DNA of 64,000 bases from Streptomyces sp. JB150. GTDB taxonomy: Bacteria; Actinomycetota; Actinomycetes; Streptomycetales; Streptomycetaceae. The stretch is from the NCBI RefSeq assembly GCF_011193355.1, contig NZ_CP049780.1, forward strand, positions 3,423,085-3,487,084, written 5' to 3'. The notes beneath the pieces are model-generated. The model did no database searches, was not told where the DNA came from, and saw only the letters and a program-made list of their open reading frames with translations. Positions 16,741-26,277 of the stretch are shown in pieces; within the stretch, counting starts at the first letter, position 1, and each line of letters begins with the position of its first letter. Made by a program: the position numbers and the translations under genes.

Positions 16741-17682
16741 TCACGCCCGGCGGCGCGCCGCCTCGTACAGCACGATGCCCGCCGCGACACCCGCGTTCAG
16801 CGACTCGGCGCCGCCCGGCATCGGGATCCGCACCCGGAAGTCGCAGGTCTCGCCGACCAGCCGGGACAGGCCCTTGCCCTCGCTGCCGACGACGATCGCG
16901 ACCGGCCCGTCCAGCGCCTCCAGCTCGCCCAGTTCGACCTCGCCGTCGGCGGCCAGACCGACCACGACGACACCGGCCTTCTTGTACTGCTCCAGCGCGC
17001 GGGTGAGGTTGGTGGCGCGGGCGACCGGCGTGCGCGCGGCGGTACCGGCGGAGGTCTTCCACGCGCCGGCGGTCATGCCGGCCGCGCGCCGCTCCGGCAC
17101 CAGGACGCCGTGCCCGCCGAACGCGGAGGCCGAGCGCACCACGGCACCGAGGTTGCGCGGGTCGGTCACCCCGTCCAGGGCGACGATCAGCGGGTCCTCG
17201 CCCTCGTCGGCGGCGGCGTCGAGCAGGTCCTCGGGGTGGGCGTACTCGTACGGCGGCACCTGCAGGACCAGGCCCTGGTGGTTGAGGCCGTTGGTCATCC
17301 GGTCCAGCTCGGGACGCGGCGCCTCCATGAGGTTGATGTTGCCGCGCTCGGCGGCGAGCTGCAGCGCCTCGCGGACCCGCTCGTCGTTGTCGATGAACTG
17401 CTGGACGTACAGCGTGGTGGCGGGCACGCCCTCGCGCAGCGCCTCGTACACCGGGTTGCGCCCGACCACCAGCTCGGAGGCGGACTTGCCGCCCCGGCCG
17501 CGCGCCGCGGGCCGGCGGGCGGCCTGCTTCGCCTTGGCGGTGGCGATGCGGTTCTTCTTGTGTCCCTTGCGCATCTCGGCCGGGGGCGTGGGCCCCCTGC
17601 CCTCCAGGCCCCGGCGTCGCTGGCCGCCACTGCCGACCTGCGCGCCCTTCTTGCCGGACATGCGACGGTTGTTCGCGGCCAT
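16741..17682 (-). CDS. rlmB: 23S rRNA 2'-O-methyltransferase RlmB (TrmH/SpoU family)
   Basis: A 313-residue SPOUT methyltransferase. A basic N-terminal extension (to about residue 65) precedes the substrate-binding domain ([14 protein letters not shown]) and the knotted SAM-binding domain with motif 1 [17 protein letters not shown], motif 2 [10 protein letters not shown] and motif 3 [18 protein letters not shown]. It should methylate the ribose of G2251-equivalent in 23S rRNA. ATG 17682 is preceded by AGGTAGG. It lies directly downstream of cysS on the same strand (gap 92 bp), a conserved actinobacterial pairing. Confidence 0.95.
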   Translation of the reverse strand: MAANNRRMSGKKGAQVGSGGQRRRGLEGRGPTPPAEMRKGHKKNRIATAKAKQAARRPAARGRGGKSASELVVGRNPVYEALREGVPATTLYVQQFIDNDERVREALQLAAERGNINLMEAPRPELDRMTNGLNHQGLVLQVPPYEYAHPEDLLDAAADEGEDPLIVALDGVTDPRNLGAVVRSASAFGGHGVLVPERRAAGMTAGAWKTSAGTAARTPVARATNLTRALEQYKKAGVVVVGLAADGEVELGELEALDGPVAIVVGSEGKGLSRLVGETCDFRVRIPMPGGAESLNAGVAAGIVLYEAARRRA

Positions 17683-17774
17683 GACCTACCTGTCTCTGTG
17701 GTGCTTCGGTTGCGTACGTCTTTGCAGTGTGCCGCCCGGCGGCCCGGGCGGCACAATCGATCTTCGCCTGGCGC

Positions 17775-19175
17775 TCAGCGCGAGCCGAGGCTCCAGCGGG
17801 GCCCCTGCGGGCTGTCCTCGATGACCAGCCCGGACTGCTTGAGCTGGTCGCGGATGGCGTCGGCGGTCGCCCAGTCCTTGCGGGCCCGCGCGGACTCGCG
17901 CTGCTCCAGGACGAGGCGTACGAGGCTGTCGACGACGCCGTGCAGGTCCTCGCCGCGCTCGCTCCCGCCGGCCCACTGCGCATCCAGCGGGTCGAGGCCG
18001 AGCACGCCGAGCATGGCGCGCACCTCGGCGAGGCGGGCCACGGCGGCGTCCTTGTCGTCGGCGGCCAGGGCGGAGTTGCCCTGCCGGACCGTGGTGTGCA
18101 CGACGGCGAGCGCCTGGGGCACGCCCAGGTCGTCGTCCATCGCCTCGGCGAAGGCGGGCGGCACCTCGGCGGACGGCTCGACCGGGCCGCCGGCCAGCTC
18201 CACCACGCGCTGCACGAAGCCCTCGATCCGCGAGAACGCGGCCTCGGCCTCCCGGAGCGCCTCCTCGCTGTACTCGATCATCGAGCGGTAGTGCGGGGTG
18301 CCCAGGTAGTAGCGGAGCACGATGGGGCGCCACTTCTTGACCATCTCGGAGACCAGCACCGAGTTGCCGAGCGACTTGGACATCTTCTCGCCGCTCATGG
18401 TGACCCAGGCGTTGTGCACCCAGTACCGGGCGAACTCGTCGCCGTAGGCCTTGGCCTGGGCGATCTCGTTCTCGTGGTGCGGGAAGATCAGGTCGAGTCC
18501 GCCGCCGTGGATGTCGAAGGCGCTGCCCAGGTACTTGTGCGCCATGGCGGAGCACTCCAGGTGCCAGCCGGGGCGGCCGCGGCCCCAGGGCGTCTCCCAG
18601 GTGGGCTCGCCGGGCTTGGCGGCCTTCCACAGGGCGAAGTCGCGCGGGTCCCGCTTGCCGGTCTCGCCCTCGCCGGAGGGCTGGAGCAGGTTCTCCAGCT
18701 CCTGGTTGGAGAGCTGGAGGTAGCCGGGGAAGGACCGCACGTCGAAGTAGACGTTGCCGTCGGCCTCGTAGGCGTGCCCGCGCTCGATGAGCCCGCGCAT
18801 CATCTCGACCATCTCGGTGACGTGGCCGGTGGCCCGGGGCTCGTACGTCGGGGGCAGGCAGCCGAGGACGCCGTAGCCGTCGTTGAACGCGCGCTCGTTC
18901 TCGTACCCGATCGCCCACCAGGGGCGGCCCTGGTCGGCGGCCTTGGCGATGATCTTGTCGTCGATGTCGGTGACGTTGCGGATGAACGTGACCTCGAAGC
19001 CGCGGTACTCGAACCAGCGGCGCATGATGTCGAAGTTCAGGCCCGACCGGATGTGGCCGATGTGGGGCGCGGCCTGCACGGTGGCACCACACAGGTAGAT
19101 CGAGACACAACCCGGCTTGAGCGGGGTGAAGTCACGGATCTGCCGGGCGCTGGTGTCGTACAGGCGAATAGTCAC
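17775..19175 (-). CDS. cysS: cysteinyl-tRNA synthetase
   Basis: A 466-residue class I aminoacyl-tRNA synthetase of normal length. The HIGH motif is [10 protein letters not shown] and the KMSKS motif is [11 protein letters not shown]; the zinc-binding Cys/His residues are in YLCGATVQ and [15 protein letters not shown] with HHENEIAQ. It charges tRNA-Cys. The start GTG 19175 is chosen because TACCCT lies 7 nt upstream, giving a leaderless message, and the product then begins [11 protein letters not shown] as in relatives. The gene sits between ispF and rlmB. Confidence 0.96.
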   Translation of the reverse strand: MTIRLYDTSARQIRDFTPLKPGCVSIYLCGATVQAAPHIGHIRSGLNFDIMRRWFEYRGFEVTFIRNVTDIDDKIIAKAADQGRPWWAIGYENERAFNDGYGVLGCLPPTYEPRATGHVTEMVEMMRGLIERGHAYEADGNVYFDVRSFPGYLQLSNQELENLLQPSGEGETGKRDPRDFALWKAAKPGEPTWETPWGRGRPGWHLECSAMAHKYLGSAFDIHGGGLDLIFPHHENEIAQAKAYGDEFARYWVHNAWVTMSGEKMSKSLGNSVLVSEMVKKWRPIVLRYYLGTPHYRSMIEYSEEALREAEAAFSRIEGFVQRVVELAGGPVEPSAEVPPAFAEAMDDDLGVPQALAVVHTTVRQGNSALAADDKDAAVARLAEVRAMLGVLGLDPLDAQWAGGSERGEDLHGVVDSLVRLVLEQRESARARKDWATADAIRDQLKQSGLVIEDSPQGPRWSLGSR

Positions 19176-19344
19176 GGGACCTAGGGTAGTGGGCCGGGGA
19201 GGGTGCGTGGGCCGTCGCACGGTTTGTCGGCCACGCCTCCGCGGCCGAGCGGGGGCCGGTGCCGGCGCGGGCCCGCGGCGGCCGGCCCGCCCCGCGGCCG
19301 AGCGGCCCGGCGGTCGCGCCCCGCGCCCCCGCGGGCGGCGCCGC

Positions 19345-19860
19345 TCACGCCACGCGCACGACCAGCGCCGTCGCCACCGCCATCAGGCCCTCGCCCCGCC
19401 CGGGGAAGCCGAGCCCGTCCGTGGTGGCCCCGGACACCGACACCGGCGCCCCGGCGGCCTCCGACAGGATCTTCTGCGCCTCCTCGCGGCGCTTGCCGAT
19501 CTTCGGGCGGGGGCCGACGACCTGCACCGCGATGTTGCCGATGCGGAAGCCCTCCGCGCGCACGATCCGGGCGGCCTCCGTCAGCAGGGTCACCCCGGAC
19601 GCGCCGGACCACTCGGGGCGGCCCGTGCCGAAGTGCCGGCCCAGGTCGCCGAGCCCGGCCGCCGAGAACAGCGCGTTGCAGGCGGCGTGCGCGACGACGT
19701 CCGCGTCCGAGTGGCCGGCCAGGCCAGGGCCCTCGCCCTCCCACTTCAGGCCCGCGCACCACAGCTCGCGGCCCTCCTCGAAGGCGTGGATGTCGGTGCC
19801 GATGCCGACCTGGGGCAGCGGCATCTCCAGGGGGGCCCGCGGGGGAACCTCAGAAGCCAT
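19345..19860 (-). CDS. ispF: 2-C-methyl-D-erythritol 2,4-cyclodiphosphate synthase
   Basis: A 171-residue MEP-pathway enzyme that converts CDP-ME 2-phosphate to the cyclic diphosphate. Zinc ligands are visible in GIGTDIHAF (Asp/His) and the later His in [12 protein letters not shown]; the C-terminal CDP-binding segment is [16 protein letters not shown]. Length fits the family. ATG 19860 overlaps the 3' end of ispD by 11 bp, so the two are translationally coupled and co-transcribed. It supplies precursors for isoprenoids such as menaquinone and undecaprenyl phosphate. Confidence 0.97.
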   Translation of the reverse strand: MASEVPPRAPLEMPLPQVGIGTDIHAFEEGRELWCAGLKWEGEGPGLAGHSDADVVAHAACNALFSAAGLGDLGRHFGTGRPEWSGASGVTLLTEAARIVRAEGFRIGNIAVQVVGPRPKIGKRREEAQKILSEAAGAPVSVSGATTDGLGFPGRGEGLMAVATALVVRVA

Positions 19861-20602
19861 CGTTGAGCCTCCTGCGTGCCAGGACCGCCTCCGCGAGGAC
19901 CAGGTCCAGCGGCCGGGTCACCTTGAACGCCTCCTCGTGGCCGGGCACGACCACGACCTGCACGCCGAGCCGCTCGACCATGCTCGCGTCGTCGGTGACG
20001 TCGTCGGTGACCGTCTCGTGCGCCCGCACCAGCGTGGCCCGGTCGAAGCCCTGCGGTGTCTGTACCGCGCGCAGCCGCGCGCGCGACGGCGTGGCCAACA
20101 CGGGTTCCGGCTCGCCCGCGACGGCCGCCGGCTCGACCTCCTTGACGGTGTCGGCGAGCGGCAGCGCCGGCACCACGGCCCGCGCGCCCGCGCGCACCGC
20201 GTCGATCACGGCGTCCACCGTGTCCACCGGCACCAGCGGGCGGGCCGCGTCGTGGACCAGCACGATCCCGTGTCCCGGCGGCGCCGCCTCCAGGCCGCGC
20301 CGCACGGACTCCTGGCGGGAGTCGCCGCCGGGGACCACGACCACGTCCGTCCGCTCGGGCAGTGCGTGCGTGTCGAGCAGCGACTTGACCTCGGCGGCGC
20401 CGTCGGGCGGCGCGACGACCACGACGAGGGACACCGCGCGGGAGGCGGCCATCGCCCGCACCGCGTGGACCAGCATGGGCGTGCCGTTCAGCGCGCGCAG
20501 CGCCTTGGGGGCGCCCGGACCGAGGCGTACGCCCCGCCCGGCGGCCGGAATCACGGCGGCGACGGAGGTCGCTCCCGGCGAAGGTCGCGATACGTCAGAC
20601 AT
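19850..20602 (-). CDS. ispD: 2-C-methyl-D-erythritol 4-phosphate cytidylyltransferase
   Basis: A 250-residue MEP-pathway cytidylyltransferase. The nucleotide-binding loop is [19 protein letters not shown] (residues 18-36), the catalytic segment is [11 protein letters not shown], and TPQGF precedes the homodimer arm region. It transfers CMP to MEP, the step just before IspE/IspF. ATG 20602 has AGGAAACG upstream. In actinobacteria ispD-ispF commonly lie behind carD, as here (354 bp downstream of it). Confidence 0.96.
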   Translation of the reverse strand: MSDVSRPSPGATSVAAVIPAAGRGVRLGPGAPKALRALNGTPMLVHAVRAMAASRAVSLVVVVAPPDGAAEVKSLLDTHALPERTDVVVVPGGDSRQESVRRGLEAAPPGHGIVLVHDAARPLVPVDTVDAVIDAVRAGARAVVPALPLADTVKEVEPAAVAGEPEPVLATPSRARLRAVQTPQGFDRATLVRAHETVTDDVTDDASMVERLGVQVVVVPGHEEAFKVTRPLDLVLAEAVLARRRLNDGF

Positions 20603-20955
20603 CGTTTCCTGTCAGGTTTGTGTGCTCGGCCTGGTTGGGTATGGCCCTGGAGGTACCCCCCGCTCACCGAGCGTGGGAAGTGCCGGGCGCCCAGCCTCGA
20701 CCGGACCCTTCCGTGACCCCGGTCGAGCCGCCGGCCAGGGCCCGGCACGCACAGTACCGGGGGAGCCCTCTCGGGGGACGGCGCGGGACGCGGCCGCAGA
20801 CGAACATGCCGCAGCGCCCGGCGACGTGATCCACGTCATCGGGCACCGCGGCAGTTCGGTGTACTGAGGCGCACTCGGTGTCTTCTGGTGACCGAGTACG
20901 AGACGTACGTACGAGATGTCCTGGGCTTCAGCGTTCAGCGGGCTGCTGCCACGCG

Positions 20956-21438
20956 TCAGGAGGCGAGAACCTCGTCCAGCAGGGCCTCGGCCTTGTCCTC
21001 GTTCGTGTTCTCCGCGAGCGCCAGCTCGCTCACCAGGATCTGGCGGGCCTTGGCGAGCATGCGCTTCTCACCGGCGGAGAGTCCGCGCTCGCGCTCTCGA
21101 CGCCACAGGTCACGCACGACTTCCGCGACCTTGATGACATCGCCGGAGGCGAGCTTCTCCAGGTTTGCCTTGTAGCGACGGGACCAGTTGGTGGGCTCCT
21201 CGGCGTACGGCGCGCGCAGCACCTCGAAGACCCGGTCCAGTCCGTCCTGACCGACCACATCACGCACGCCGACGAACTCCGCATTGTCCGCTGGCACACG
21301 CACCGTGAGGTCACCCTGGGCGACCTTCAGCACCAAGTAGGTCTTGTCCACGCCTTTGATCTGGCGAGTTTCGATGGCCTCGATCAGCGCGGCCCCGTGA
21401 TGGGGATAGACCACGGTGTCGCCAACCTTGAACGTCAT
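20956..21438 (-). CDS. carD: CarD-family RNA polymerase-binding transcription factor
   Basis: A 160-residue CarD/CdnL protein. The N-terminal Tudor-like RNAP-interaction domain begins [13 protein letters not shown] and continues to about residue 65; the helical C-terminal DNA-binding domain contains [20 protein letters not shown] and the [13 protein letters not shown] signature. It binds the RNA polymerase beta lobe and stabilises open complexes, especially at rRNA promoters. ATG 21438; a purine-rich GGAAGGGG lies about 16 nt upstream. Highly conserved and probably essential. It heads the carD-ispDF block on the minus strand. Confidence 0.96.
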   Translation of the reverse strand: MTFKVGDTVVYPHHGAALIEAIETRQIKGVDKTYLVLKVAQGDLTVRVPADNAEFVGVRDVVGQDGLDRVFEVLRAPYAEEPTNWSRRYKANLEKLASGDVIKVAEVVRDLWRRERERGLSAGEKRMLAKARQILVSELALAENTNEDKAEALLDEVLAS

Positions 21439-22056
21439 GTGACAGGTACCCCTTCCGTGGCTATCCAGGGTAACACGGATACGGCGTCTTCTGAATGGCG
21501 TTTTCGCAGGTCAGGGCATATCTCGGGGCTTGACAACAGCAACAGGAACGTGCTTTGCGAGGCGGGCGGGACAAGGTATTCGCAGGTGGGAGCGGCTGTC
21601 CGGGCCGGGCGAAACGGGCACGTCACATACCGCCGACGCACCCCCCGAGTGGCCGAACGTCCACATATGTCCGGTTCCATGTGCTCGACTTCCGCTACTC
21701 CGTTCGGTGCGGGGCGGCGGGTACGAGACGATTCCGGAATTGATCACGCCCCCCGATCACGCCGCGATCACGCGCCGCGCGGTGATCAATTCCGCTGCCG
21801 CCCGCGCATTCCTTCACGGAAATTTCGCGGGTCGTCGCGGCCCGTATGGCGAACCGTTTGCCCACGGTCTTCCACGGGGCCTTATGCGAAAGCCGGACGG
21901 TACCCCCCGGCTGAGCGAACCGCCGGGCGAACCTCGCCGCGGGGGAGGGTCGGGTGCGGCGGCACGAGGACGGCTCGGTAACCTGGGGCCGCTGACAGCC
22001 ACTTAGGGCGGCTTTACAAGGACAGCTGCCCCTGCGTTCAAGGAGTTGCCGCCGCC
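21439..22056. other. 618-bp intergenic region with a large inverted repeat
   Basis: This divergent spacer between carD and the lipoprotein gene is unusually long. It carries the promoters of both genes; for the lipoprotein a -10-like TAACCT lies near 21979. The middle holds a 60-bp inverted repeat with GATCAC boxes (separate entry). No coding frame with typical codon bias was found; the frames that do occur read across both strands without conserved sequence. Confidence 0.6.
21735..21794. repeat. inverted repeat with internal GATCAC boxes
   Basis: CGGAATTGATCAC (21735-21747) and GTGATCAATTCCG (21782-21794) are perfect 13-bp inverted arms, and two further GATCAC boxes lie in the 34-bp interval, four in all on the two strands. 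The spacing resembles a multi-site operator between the divergent carD and lipoprotein promoters. It could instead form a hairpin in RNA. No known regulator motif fits. Confidence 0.6.
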
Positions 22057-22764
22057 GTGAGCAGCAGCCTTCGACGCGGCGCCCTCGCCGCCTCCGCCAT
22101 CGCGTTCTCGATCGCCTCGCTCGCCGCCTGCGGCGCCGGAAACAACGCGCAGACCCTGCAGATCCAGCCGGACAACGCGGCCACCAGCGTCGGCGACATC
22201 AAGATCCAGAACGCCGTCGTCATCACCCAGCCCGACCCCGAGGCCACCGGCCCCGCGGTCGTCTCCGCCACCGTCTTCAACGCCGGTGACCGCGCCGAGA
22301 CGATCGACCGGATCACCGTGGACGGGATCGGGCAGCCCGTGGAGCTGTCCGCCGCCAAGGGCGGCGGCAAGCTGACCGTCCCCGCCGGCGGCTCCCTCGT
22401 CATCGGTGGCAAGGGCAACGCCTCCGCCGTGCTGGAGGACGGCGAGGGCCTGGAGGACGGCGACGCCCAGAAGGTCACCTTCTCCTTCAGCGAGACCGGT
22501 GACGTGAGCATGGAGGCCTTCGTCGTCCCCGCCGGGGGCTACTTCTCGACCTGGGGCCCCAGCGGGGTCCCCGCGGCGCCGGGCGCCTCCGCCTCGGCGA
22601 CCCCGGGCGCCACGCCGTCCGGTGAGGCCGGCCCGTCCGGCGCGGCCGACGGCCACGCCACCGGCACCGCCGCCCCGAGCGGCGCCGCCACCGCGTCCGG
22701 CGCGGCCACCGCGTCCGCGTCGGCCGGCGAGTCGGCCGAGGGGCACGACGCGGCCGGGCACTGA
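22057..22764 (+). CDS. secreted lipoprotein, DUF461-like
   Basis: A 235-residue exported protein. A signal peptide ends in a lipobox (SLAACGAG, Cys at about residue 24), followed by a ~130-residue beta-sandwich (IQNAVVITQPDPEATGPAVV; FNAGDRAETIDRITV) that resembles the DUF461/PCu(A)C copper-chaperone fold. The Met/His copper-ligand motif of PCu(A)C is not conserved, but the Ala/Ser/Pro-rich C-terminal tail has His residues (GHATG, EGHDAAGH). Role is therefore uncertain. GTG 22057 follows AAGGAG at ideal spacing. It is followed by a strong terminator and converges on phoP. Confidence 0.82.
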   Translation: MSSSLRRGALAASAIAFSIASLAACGAGNNAQTLQIQPDNAATSVGDIKIQNAVVITQPDPEATGPAVVSATVFNAGDRAETIDRITVDGIGQPVELSAAKGGGKLTVPAGGSLVIGGKGNASAVLEDGEGLEDGDAQKVTFSFSETGDVSMEAFVVPAGGYFSTWGPSGVPAAPGASASATPGATPSGEAGPSGAADGHATGTAAPSGAATASGAATASASAGESAEGHDAAGH

Positions 22765-22788
22765 GGGTCGTAGACCGCACGCCGTACG

Positions 22789-22829
22789 ACGAAAGGGCGG
22801 GGCCTCACCGGGAGGTCCCGCCCTTTCGT
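22789..22829. terminator. terminator between lipoprotein gene and phoP
   Basis: ACGAAAGGGCGGG pairs with CCCGCCCTTTCGT (arms extend to 22789-22806 and 22812-22829) with a short ACCG loop region. It ends the lipoprotein transcript and, read from the other strand, phoRP. Confidence 0.88.
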
Positions 22830-22854
22830 GGGTCCGTGTCCGTCACGGCGCGGC

Positions 22855-23535
22855 CTACGGCTCGAACTTGTAGCCCAGGCCGCGGACCGTCACCAGGTAG
22901 CGCGGCGCGCCCGGGTCCGGCTCGATCTTGGCGCGCAGGCGCTTGACGTGGACGTCGAGGGTCTTGGTGTCACCGACGTAGTCGGCGCCCCAGACGCGGT
23001 CGATGAGCTGCATCCGGGTCAGGACGCGGCCCGCGTTGCGCAGCAGCATCTCCAGCAGGTCGAACTCCTTCAGCGGCAGATCGACCTTGGAGCCGCCGAC
23101 CGTGACGACGTGCCGGTCGACGTCCATCCGCACCGGACCGGCCTCCAGCGCGGCCGGCGCCACCTCCTCCGGCTCGCCGCGGCGGCGCAGCACGGCCCGG
23201 ATCCGGGCCACCAGCTCGCGGGAGGAGAACGGCTTGGTGACGTAGTCGTCGGCTCCTATCTCCAGTCCGACGACCTTGTCGATCTCACTGTCCTTGGCGG
23301 TCACCATGATCACCGGGACGTTGGAGCGGCTGCGCAGCTGCCGGCACACCTCGGTGCCGGGCAGACCCGGCAGCATCAGGTCGAGGAGGACGAGGTCGGC
23401 GCCGTTGCGCTCGAACTCGTCGAGTCCGTCGGGCCCGGTGGTCGCGACCGCGACCTCGAAGCCCTCCTTGCGGAGCATGTACGACAGGGCGTCGGAGAAG
23501 GACTCCTCGTCCTCGACGACGAGCACACGGGTCAC
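22855..23535 (-). CDS. phoP: PhoP response regulator (phosphate starvation)
   Basis: A 226-residue OmpR/PhoB-type regulator. The receiver domain has acidic residues at 8-9, the phosphoacceptor D52 (LVLLDLMLP) and the Lys of YVTKPFSSREL. A winged-helix DNA-binding domain ends in DVHVKRLRAKIE and RGLGYKFEP. It controls the Pho regulon and links phosphate to secondary metabolism. GTG 23535 overlaps the phoR stop (GTGA, 4 bp), so translation is coupled; CGGAGG lies upstream. Position next to phoR and divergent phoU, with a PHO box between, supports the name. Confidence 0.96.
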   Translation of the reverse strand: MTRVLVVEDEESFSDALSYMLRKEGFEVAVATTGPDGLDEFERNGADLVLLDLMLPGLPGTEVCRQLRSRSNVPVIMVTAKDSEIDKVVGLEIGADDYVTKPFSSRELVARIRAVLRRRGEPEEVAPAALEAGPVRMDVDRHVVTVGGSKVDLPLKEFDLLEMLLRNAGRVLTRMQLIDRVWGADYVGDTKTLDVHVKRLRAKIEPDPGAPRYLVTVRGLGYKFEP

Positions 23536-24845
23536 GGAAGGACCTCCGGGGCGGGAACTGTTTCTTCGTACGGGGGTGCGTCGGGGGACGTGCTGCGGGA
23601 GGAGCGGGCACCCGCTCCGCCGCCGGCGGAGCCGTGCTGCGCCCGGTCGCGGGCGGCGCCCGCCTCCGGCAGCCGCAGGGTGAAGGTGGAGCCCTGTCCC
23701 TCGGAGCTCCACACCGTGACCTCCCCGCCGTGCGAGGCGGCCACGTGCTTGACGATGGCGAGGCCCAGACCCGTACCGCCGGTGGCGCGGGAGCGGGCCG
23801 GGTCGACGCGGTAGAAGCGCTCGAAGATGCGCTCCTTGTCCTTGTCGGAGATGCCGATGCCCTGGTCGGTGACGGCGATCTCGATCATGTCGCCGCCCTG
23901 CGCGGTGACCCGGCGGGCGGCGATGCCGACGCGGGTGCGGGCGGGCGAGTAGTTCACGGCGTTCTCGACGAGGTTGCCGAGGGCGGCGGCGAGCTGGCCG
24001 CGGTTGCCCCACACGTGCAGGTCGGCGCCGGCCGCGCGGCGCCCGCCCTGGTCGGGTCCTTCGTGCGCCCCGGTGTTGGAGGCGATGGTGATCTGCTTGG
24101 TGGAGGCCGCGTGCCGGCAGCGGTCCATGGCCTCGGCGACCAGTTCGTCCACCGCGACCGGCTCGGCGTCCTCCAGCGGGTCGTCGTTCTGCACCCGGGA
24201 GAGGTCGATCAGTTCCTGCACCAGGTTCGTCAGCCGGGTCGCCTCGATCTGCATCCGCCCCGCGAAGCGCTGGACGGCCTCCGGGTCGTCGGAGGCGTCC
24301 ATGACCGCCTCGGAGAGCAGGGAGAGCGCACCGACCGGGGTCTTCAGCTCGTGGCTGACGTTGGCGACGAAGTCGCGCCGTACCGCCTCGATGCGGCGGG
24401 CCTCCGTCAGGTCCTCGACCAGCAGCAGCACCAGGCGGGAGCCGAGCGGGGCGACCCGCGCGGAGACCGCGAGCGCCTCGCCGCGACCGGTGCCGCGCCG
24501 CGGCAGGTCCAGCTCGACCTGCCGTATCTCGCCGTCGCGCCGGGTGTCGCGGGCCATCTGGAGCATCGGCTCCACGGCCAGCTTGCCGCCGCGCACCAGG
24601 CCGAGGGCGTACGCCGCCGAGCTGGCCTTGACGACCGCGTCGGCCTCGTCCAGGACGACGGCCGACGAGCGGAGCACGGACAGGACCGTGTCCACGCCGG
24701 GTGGCAGGACGGGATCGGTGTGCAGGGAGGTGCGGGTGGGTCGTTTCAGGTCGCGCTCGCTCCAGCGGAACGCCAGCATGGCGATGACACCGGTGAGTAC
24801 CCCGGCGATCGCAGCCGCTGCGGCGACCGCCGCGTTCACGTCCAT
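23532..24845 (-). CDS. phoR: PhoR/SenX3-type sensor histidine kinase
   Basis: A 437-residue sensor kinase. One N-terminal membrane helix (AAVAAAAAIAGVLTGVIAML) is followed by a short PAS-like cytoplasmic region, the dimerisation domain with phosphorylated His165 (ANVSHELKTPVGAL), and an HATPase domain with N box (NLVENAVNYSP) and G boxes (DQGIGI; GGTGLGLAIV). The tail after ~410 is disordered. It phosphorylates PhoP when phosphate is limiting; PhoU and the Pst transporter are expected to signal to it. ATG 24845 has TAACCT 6 nt upstream, so the phoRP message appears leaderless, and a PHO box lies ~75 bp upstream for autoregulation. Confidence 0.95.
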   Translation of the reverse strand: MDVNAAVAAAAAIAGVLTGVIAMLAFRWSERDLKRPTRTSLHTDPVLPPGVDTVLSVLRSSAVVLDEADAVVKASSAAYALGLVRGGKLAVEPMLQMARDTRRDGEIRQVELDLPRRGTGRGEALAVSARVAPLGSRLVLLLVEDLTEARRIEAVRRDFVANVSHELKTPVGALSLLSEAVMDASDDPEAVQRFAGRMQIEATRLTNLVQELIDLSRVQNDDPLEDAEPVAVDELVAEAMDRCRHAASTKQITIASNTGAHEGPDQGGRRAAGADLHVWGNRGQLAAALGNLVENAVNYSPARTRVGIAARRVTAQGGDMIEIAVTDQGIGISDKDKERIFERFYRVDPARSRATGGTGLGLAIVKHVAASHGGEVTVWSSEGQGSTFTLRLPEAGAARDRAQHGSAGGGAGARSSRSTSPDAPPYEETVPAPEVLP

Positions 24846-25199
24846 GCATCCAGGTTAGGCATGGTGAGAGGCGTGGCCACAGCCATCCGTGGTGGAGCTC
24901 GAACACTCGTCGCCCAGAGTTCACCCAGGAGCCAGTGATGGTTCATTTGGGGTGGCGGAAACGGACGCGTAGGGGACGGATCGTGGGAGCGTGGGGTTGA
25001 CGGAACGGGTTGTCGGCACGGGTGTGCGGCGGGGGTACGCGACAAGGGCCCGGCGGCCACGGCGGCCACGCCCCTCGGCGAACGGCCCCTGGGCGCCTCG
25101 CGCCTCGGCCTTCGGCCGCTGAAACCAATCGGACCCCTGAAACCACCCGGACCCTGGACCCACCGGACTCCCGGGAACGACGCACGAGAGGGAACCCTG
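24846..25199. other. 354-bp phoR-phoU divergent regulatory region
   Basis: The spacer between divergent phoR and phoU holds the PHO box (24919-24951) near the phoR side. The remaining ~240 bp before phoU are a leader with several short G/C repeats (GACCC/ACCGG type) and no coding frame. Promoter elements for phoU cannot be assigned firmly. Confidence 0.7.
24919..24951 (+). promoter_or_regulatory. PHO box (three 11-bp direct-repeat units)
   Basis: Three consecutive 11-nt units, GTTCACCCAGG, AGCCAGTGATG and GTTCATTTGGG, fit the Streptomyces PhoP operator rule of 11-bp direct repeats with a conserved GTTCA core; the middle unit is degenerate. It lies between divergent phoR and phoU, where PhoP is known to autoregulate and activate phoU in S. 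coelicolor. Confidence 0.88.
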
Positions 25200-25901
25200 A
25201 TGCGGGACGCGTACCACGAGGAACTGGACTCGATCGGCGACGGGCTGGTCGAGATGGCCCGGCTGGTCGGGTCGGCGATCGGGCGCGCCACGACGGCCAT
25301 CCTCGACGCCGACCTGAAGCTGGCCGAGAACGTGATCGAGGCCGACCAGAAGGTCGACGACCTCCACCACGACCTGGAGGCGCGGGCCATAGCCCTGCTG
25401 GCCCGCCAGCAGCCGGTGGCGACGGATCTGCGGATCGTCGTGACCTCGCTGCGGATGTCCGCCGACCTGGAGCGCTCCGGCGACCTGGCCCAGCACGTGG
25501 CGAAGCTGGCCCGGCTGCGCTTCCCCGAGCGCGCGGTCCCGCACGACCTGCACGCGACCATCCTGGAGATGGGCCAGCTCGCCCAGCGGCTGATGGCGAA
25601 GGCGGCGGAGGTGCTGGTCACCAAGGACGTCGACCTGGCGCTCCAGCTGGAGCAGGACGACGACGCGATGGACCTGCTGCACCGCACGCTCTTCCAGCAC
25701 CTGATGGACGACCGCTGGAAGCACGGCATCGAGACCGCCGTCGACGTGACCCTGCTCGGCCGCTACTACGAGCGGTTCGCCGACCACGCGGTCGCGGTCG
25801 CCAAGCGGGTGGTGTTCCTGGTGACCGGTGAGCACGCGGACGAGCTCCAGCAGGAGTTGCAGACGGAGATCCAGCCGGCGGCGGGGGCGGAGGGCGCCTG
25901 A
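25200..25901 (+). CDS. phoU: PhoU phosphate-signalling regulator
   Basis: A 233-residue all-helical protein made of two PhoU domains. Metal-binding E/DxxxD-type motifs are visible (EADQKVDDLHHDLE; ADLERSGDLAQHVAKLA; EQDDDAMDLLHRTLF; YYERFADHAVAVAKR). It relays phosphate sufficiency from the Pst importer to PhoR, lowering kinase output. ATG 25200 with GAGAGGGAA upstream starts the family-typical MRDAYHEEL. Expression is divergent from phoRP and should be PhoP-activated through the shared PHO box. Confidence 0.96.
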   Translation: MRDAYHEELDSIGDGLVEMARLVGSAIGRATTAILDADLKLAENVIEADQKVDDLHHDLEARAIALLARQQPVATDLRIVVTSLRMSADLERSGDLAQHVAKLARLRFPERAVPHDLHATILEMGQLAQRLMAKAAEVLVTKDVDLALQLEQDDDAMDLLHRTLFQHLMDDRWKHGIETAVDVTLLGRYYERFADHAVAVAKRVVFLVTGEHADELQQELQTEIQPAAGAEGA

Positions 25902-26098
25902 GCCGGCCGGGGTGGGGCGGGCGGCGCTTGACCTGGCCGGCGGCGGGGGCGGGCGTCTGACCCGGCCGGCGGTCAGGGCGAGGGCGCCTGACCGGGGCGT
26001 CGGGGTGAGGCGGGGCGCGTACGAGCCACAGTGCGCCGTTGATGCGCCCAGGGGACCGGGCGTGCAATGGGCTCAGGCTCCAGCCTTGAGGAGGGACC

Positions 26099-26263
26099 AT
26101 GGCCGATTCCCCCAGCACTCCGGGTACGACGCCCGACCCCACGCGGGAACGCGGGACCGAGCAGCCGGCGGAGATCAGGAACCTGACACTGATCGGCGCC
26201 TGCGGCTGCGGATCGGGCTGCGGCTGCGGCTGCCAGTCGGGCAGCCCGTGCCAGTGCGGGTGA
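26099..26263 (+). CDS. small Cys-rich protein, metallothionein-like
   Basis: A 54-residue frame that is easily missed. It has an excellent Shine-Dalgarno (GAGGAGG, 6 nt spacing) before ATG 26099, a polar N-terminal half rich in Thr/Pro/Glu, a hydrophobic hinge (IRNLTLIGA), and a C-terminal CGCGSGCGCGCQSGSPCQC with seven Cys in 19 residues, arranged as CXC pairs. CXC clusters suggest metal binding, as in metallothioneins; a cross-linked peptide precursor is possible but no modification enzyme is adjacent. It lies between phoU and the nickel-binding SCO4226-like gene and has its own terminator at 26278. Confidence 0.75.
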   Translation: MADSPSTPGTTPDPTRERGTEQPAEIRNLTLIGACGCGSGCGCGCQSGSPCQCG

Positions 26264-26277
26264 CCACACGTCCGTCA

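Noticed and set aside
21530..22006. Plus-strand frame in the carD-lipoprotein spacer
   Set aside because: Third-position bias is weak, no ribosome site is seen, and it crosses the GATCAC inverted repeat; treated as non-coding.
26099..26263. RiPP precursor interpretation of the Cys-rich peptide
   Set aside because: No lanthionine, radical-SAM, YcaO or protease/transporter gene is adjacent, so metal binding is the simpler reading.
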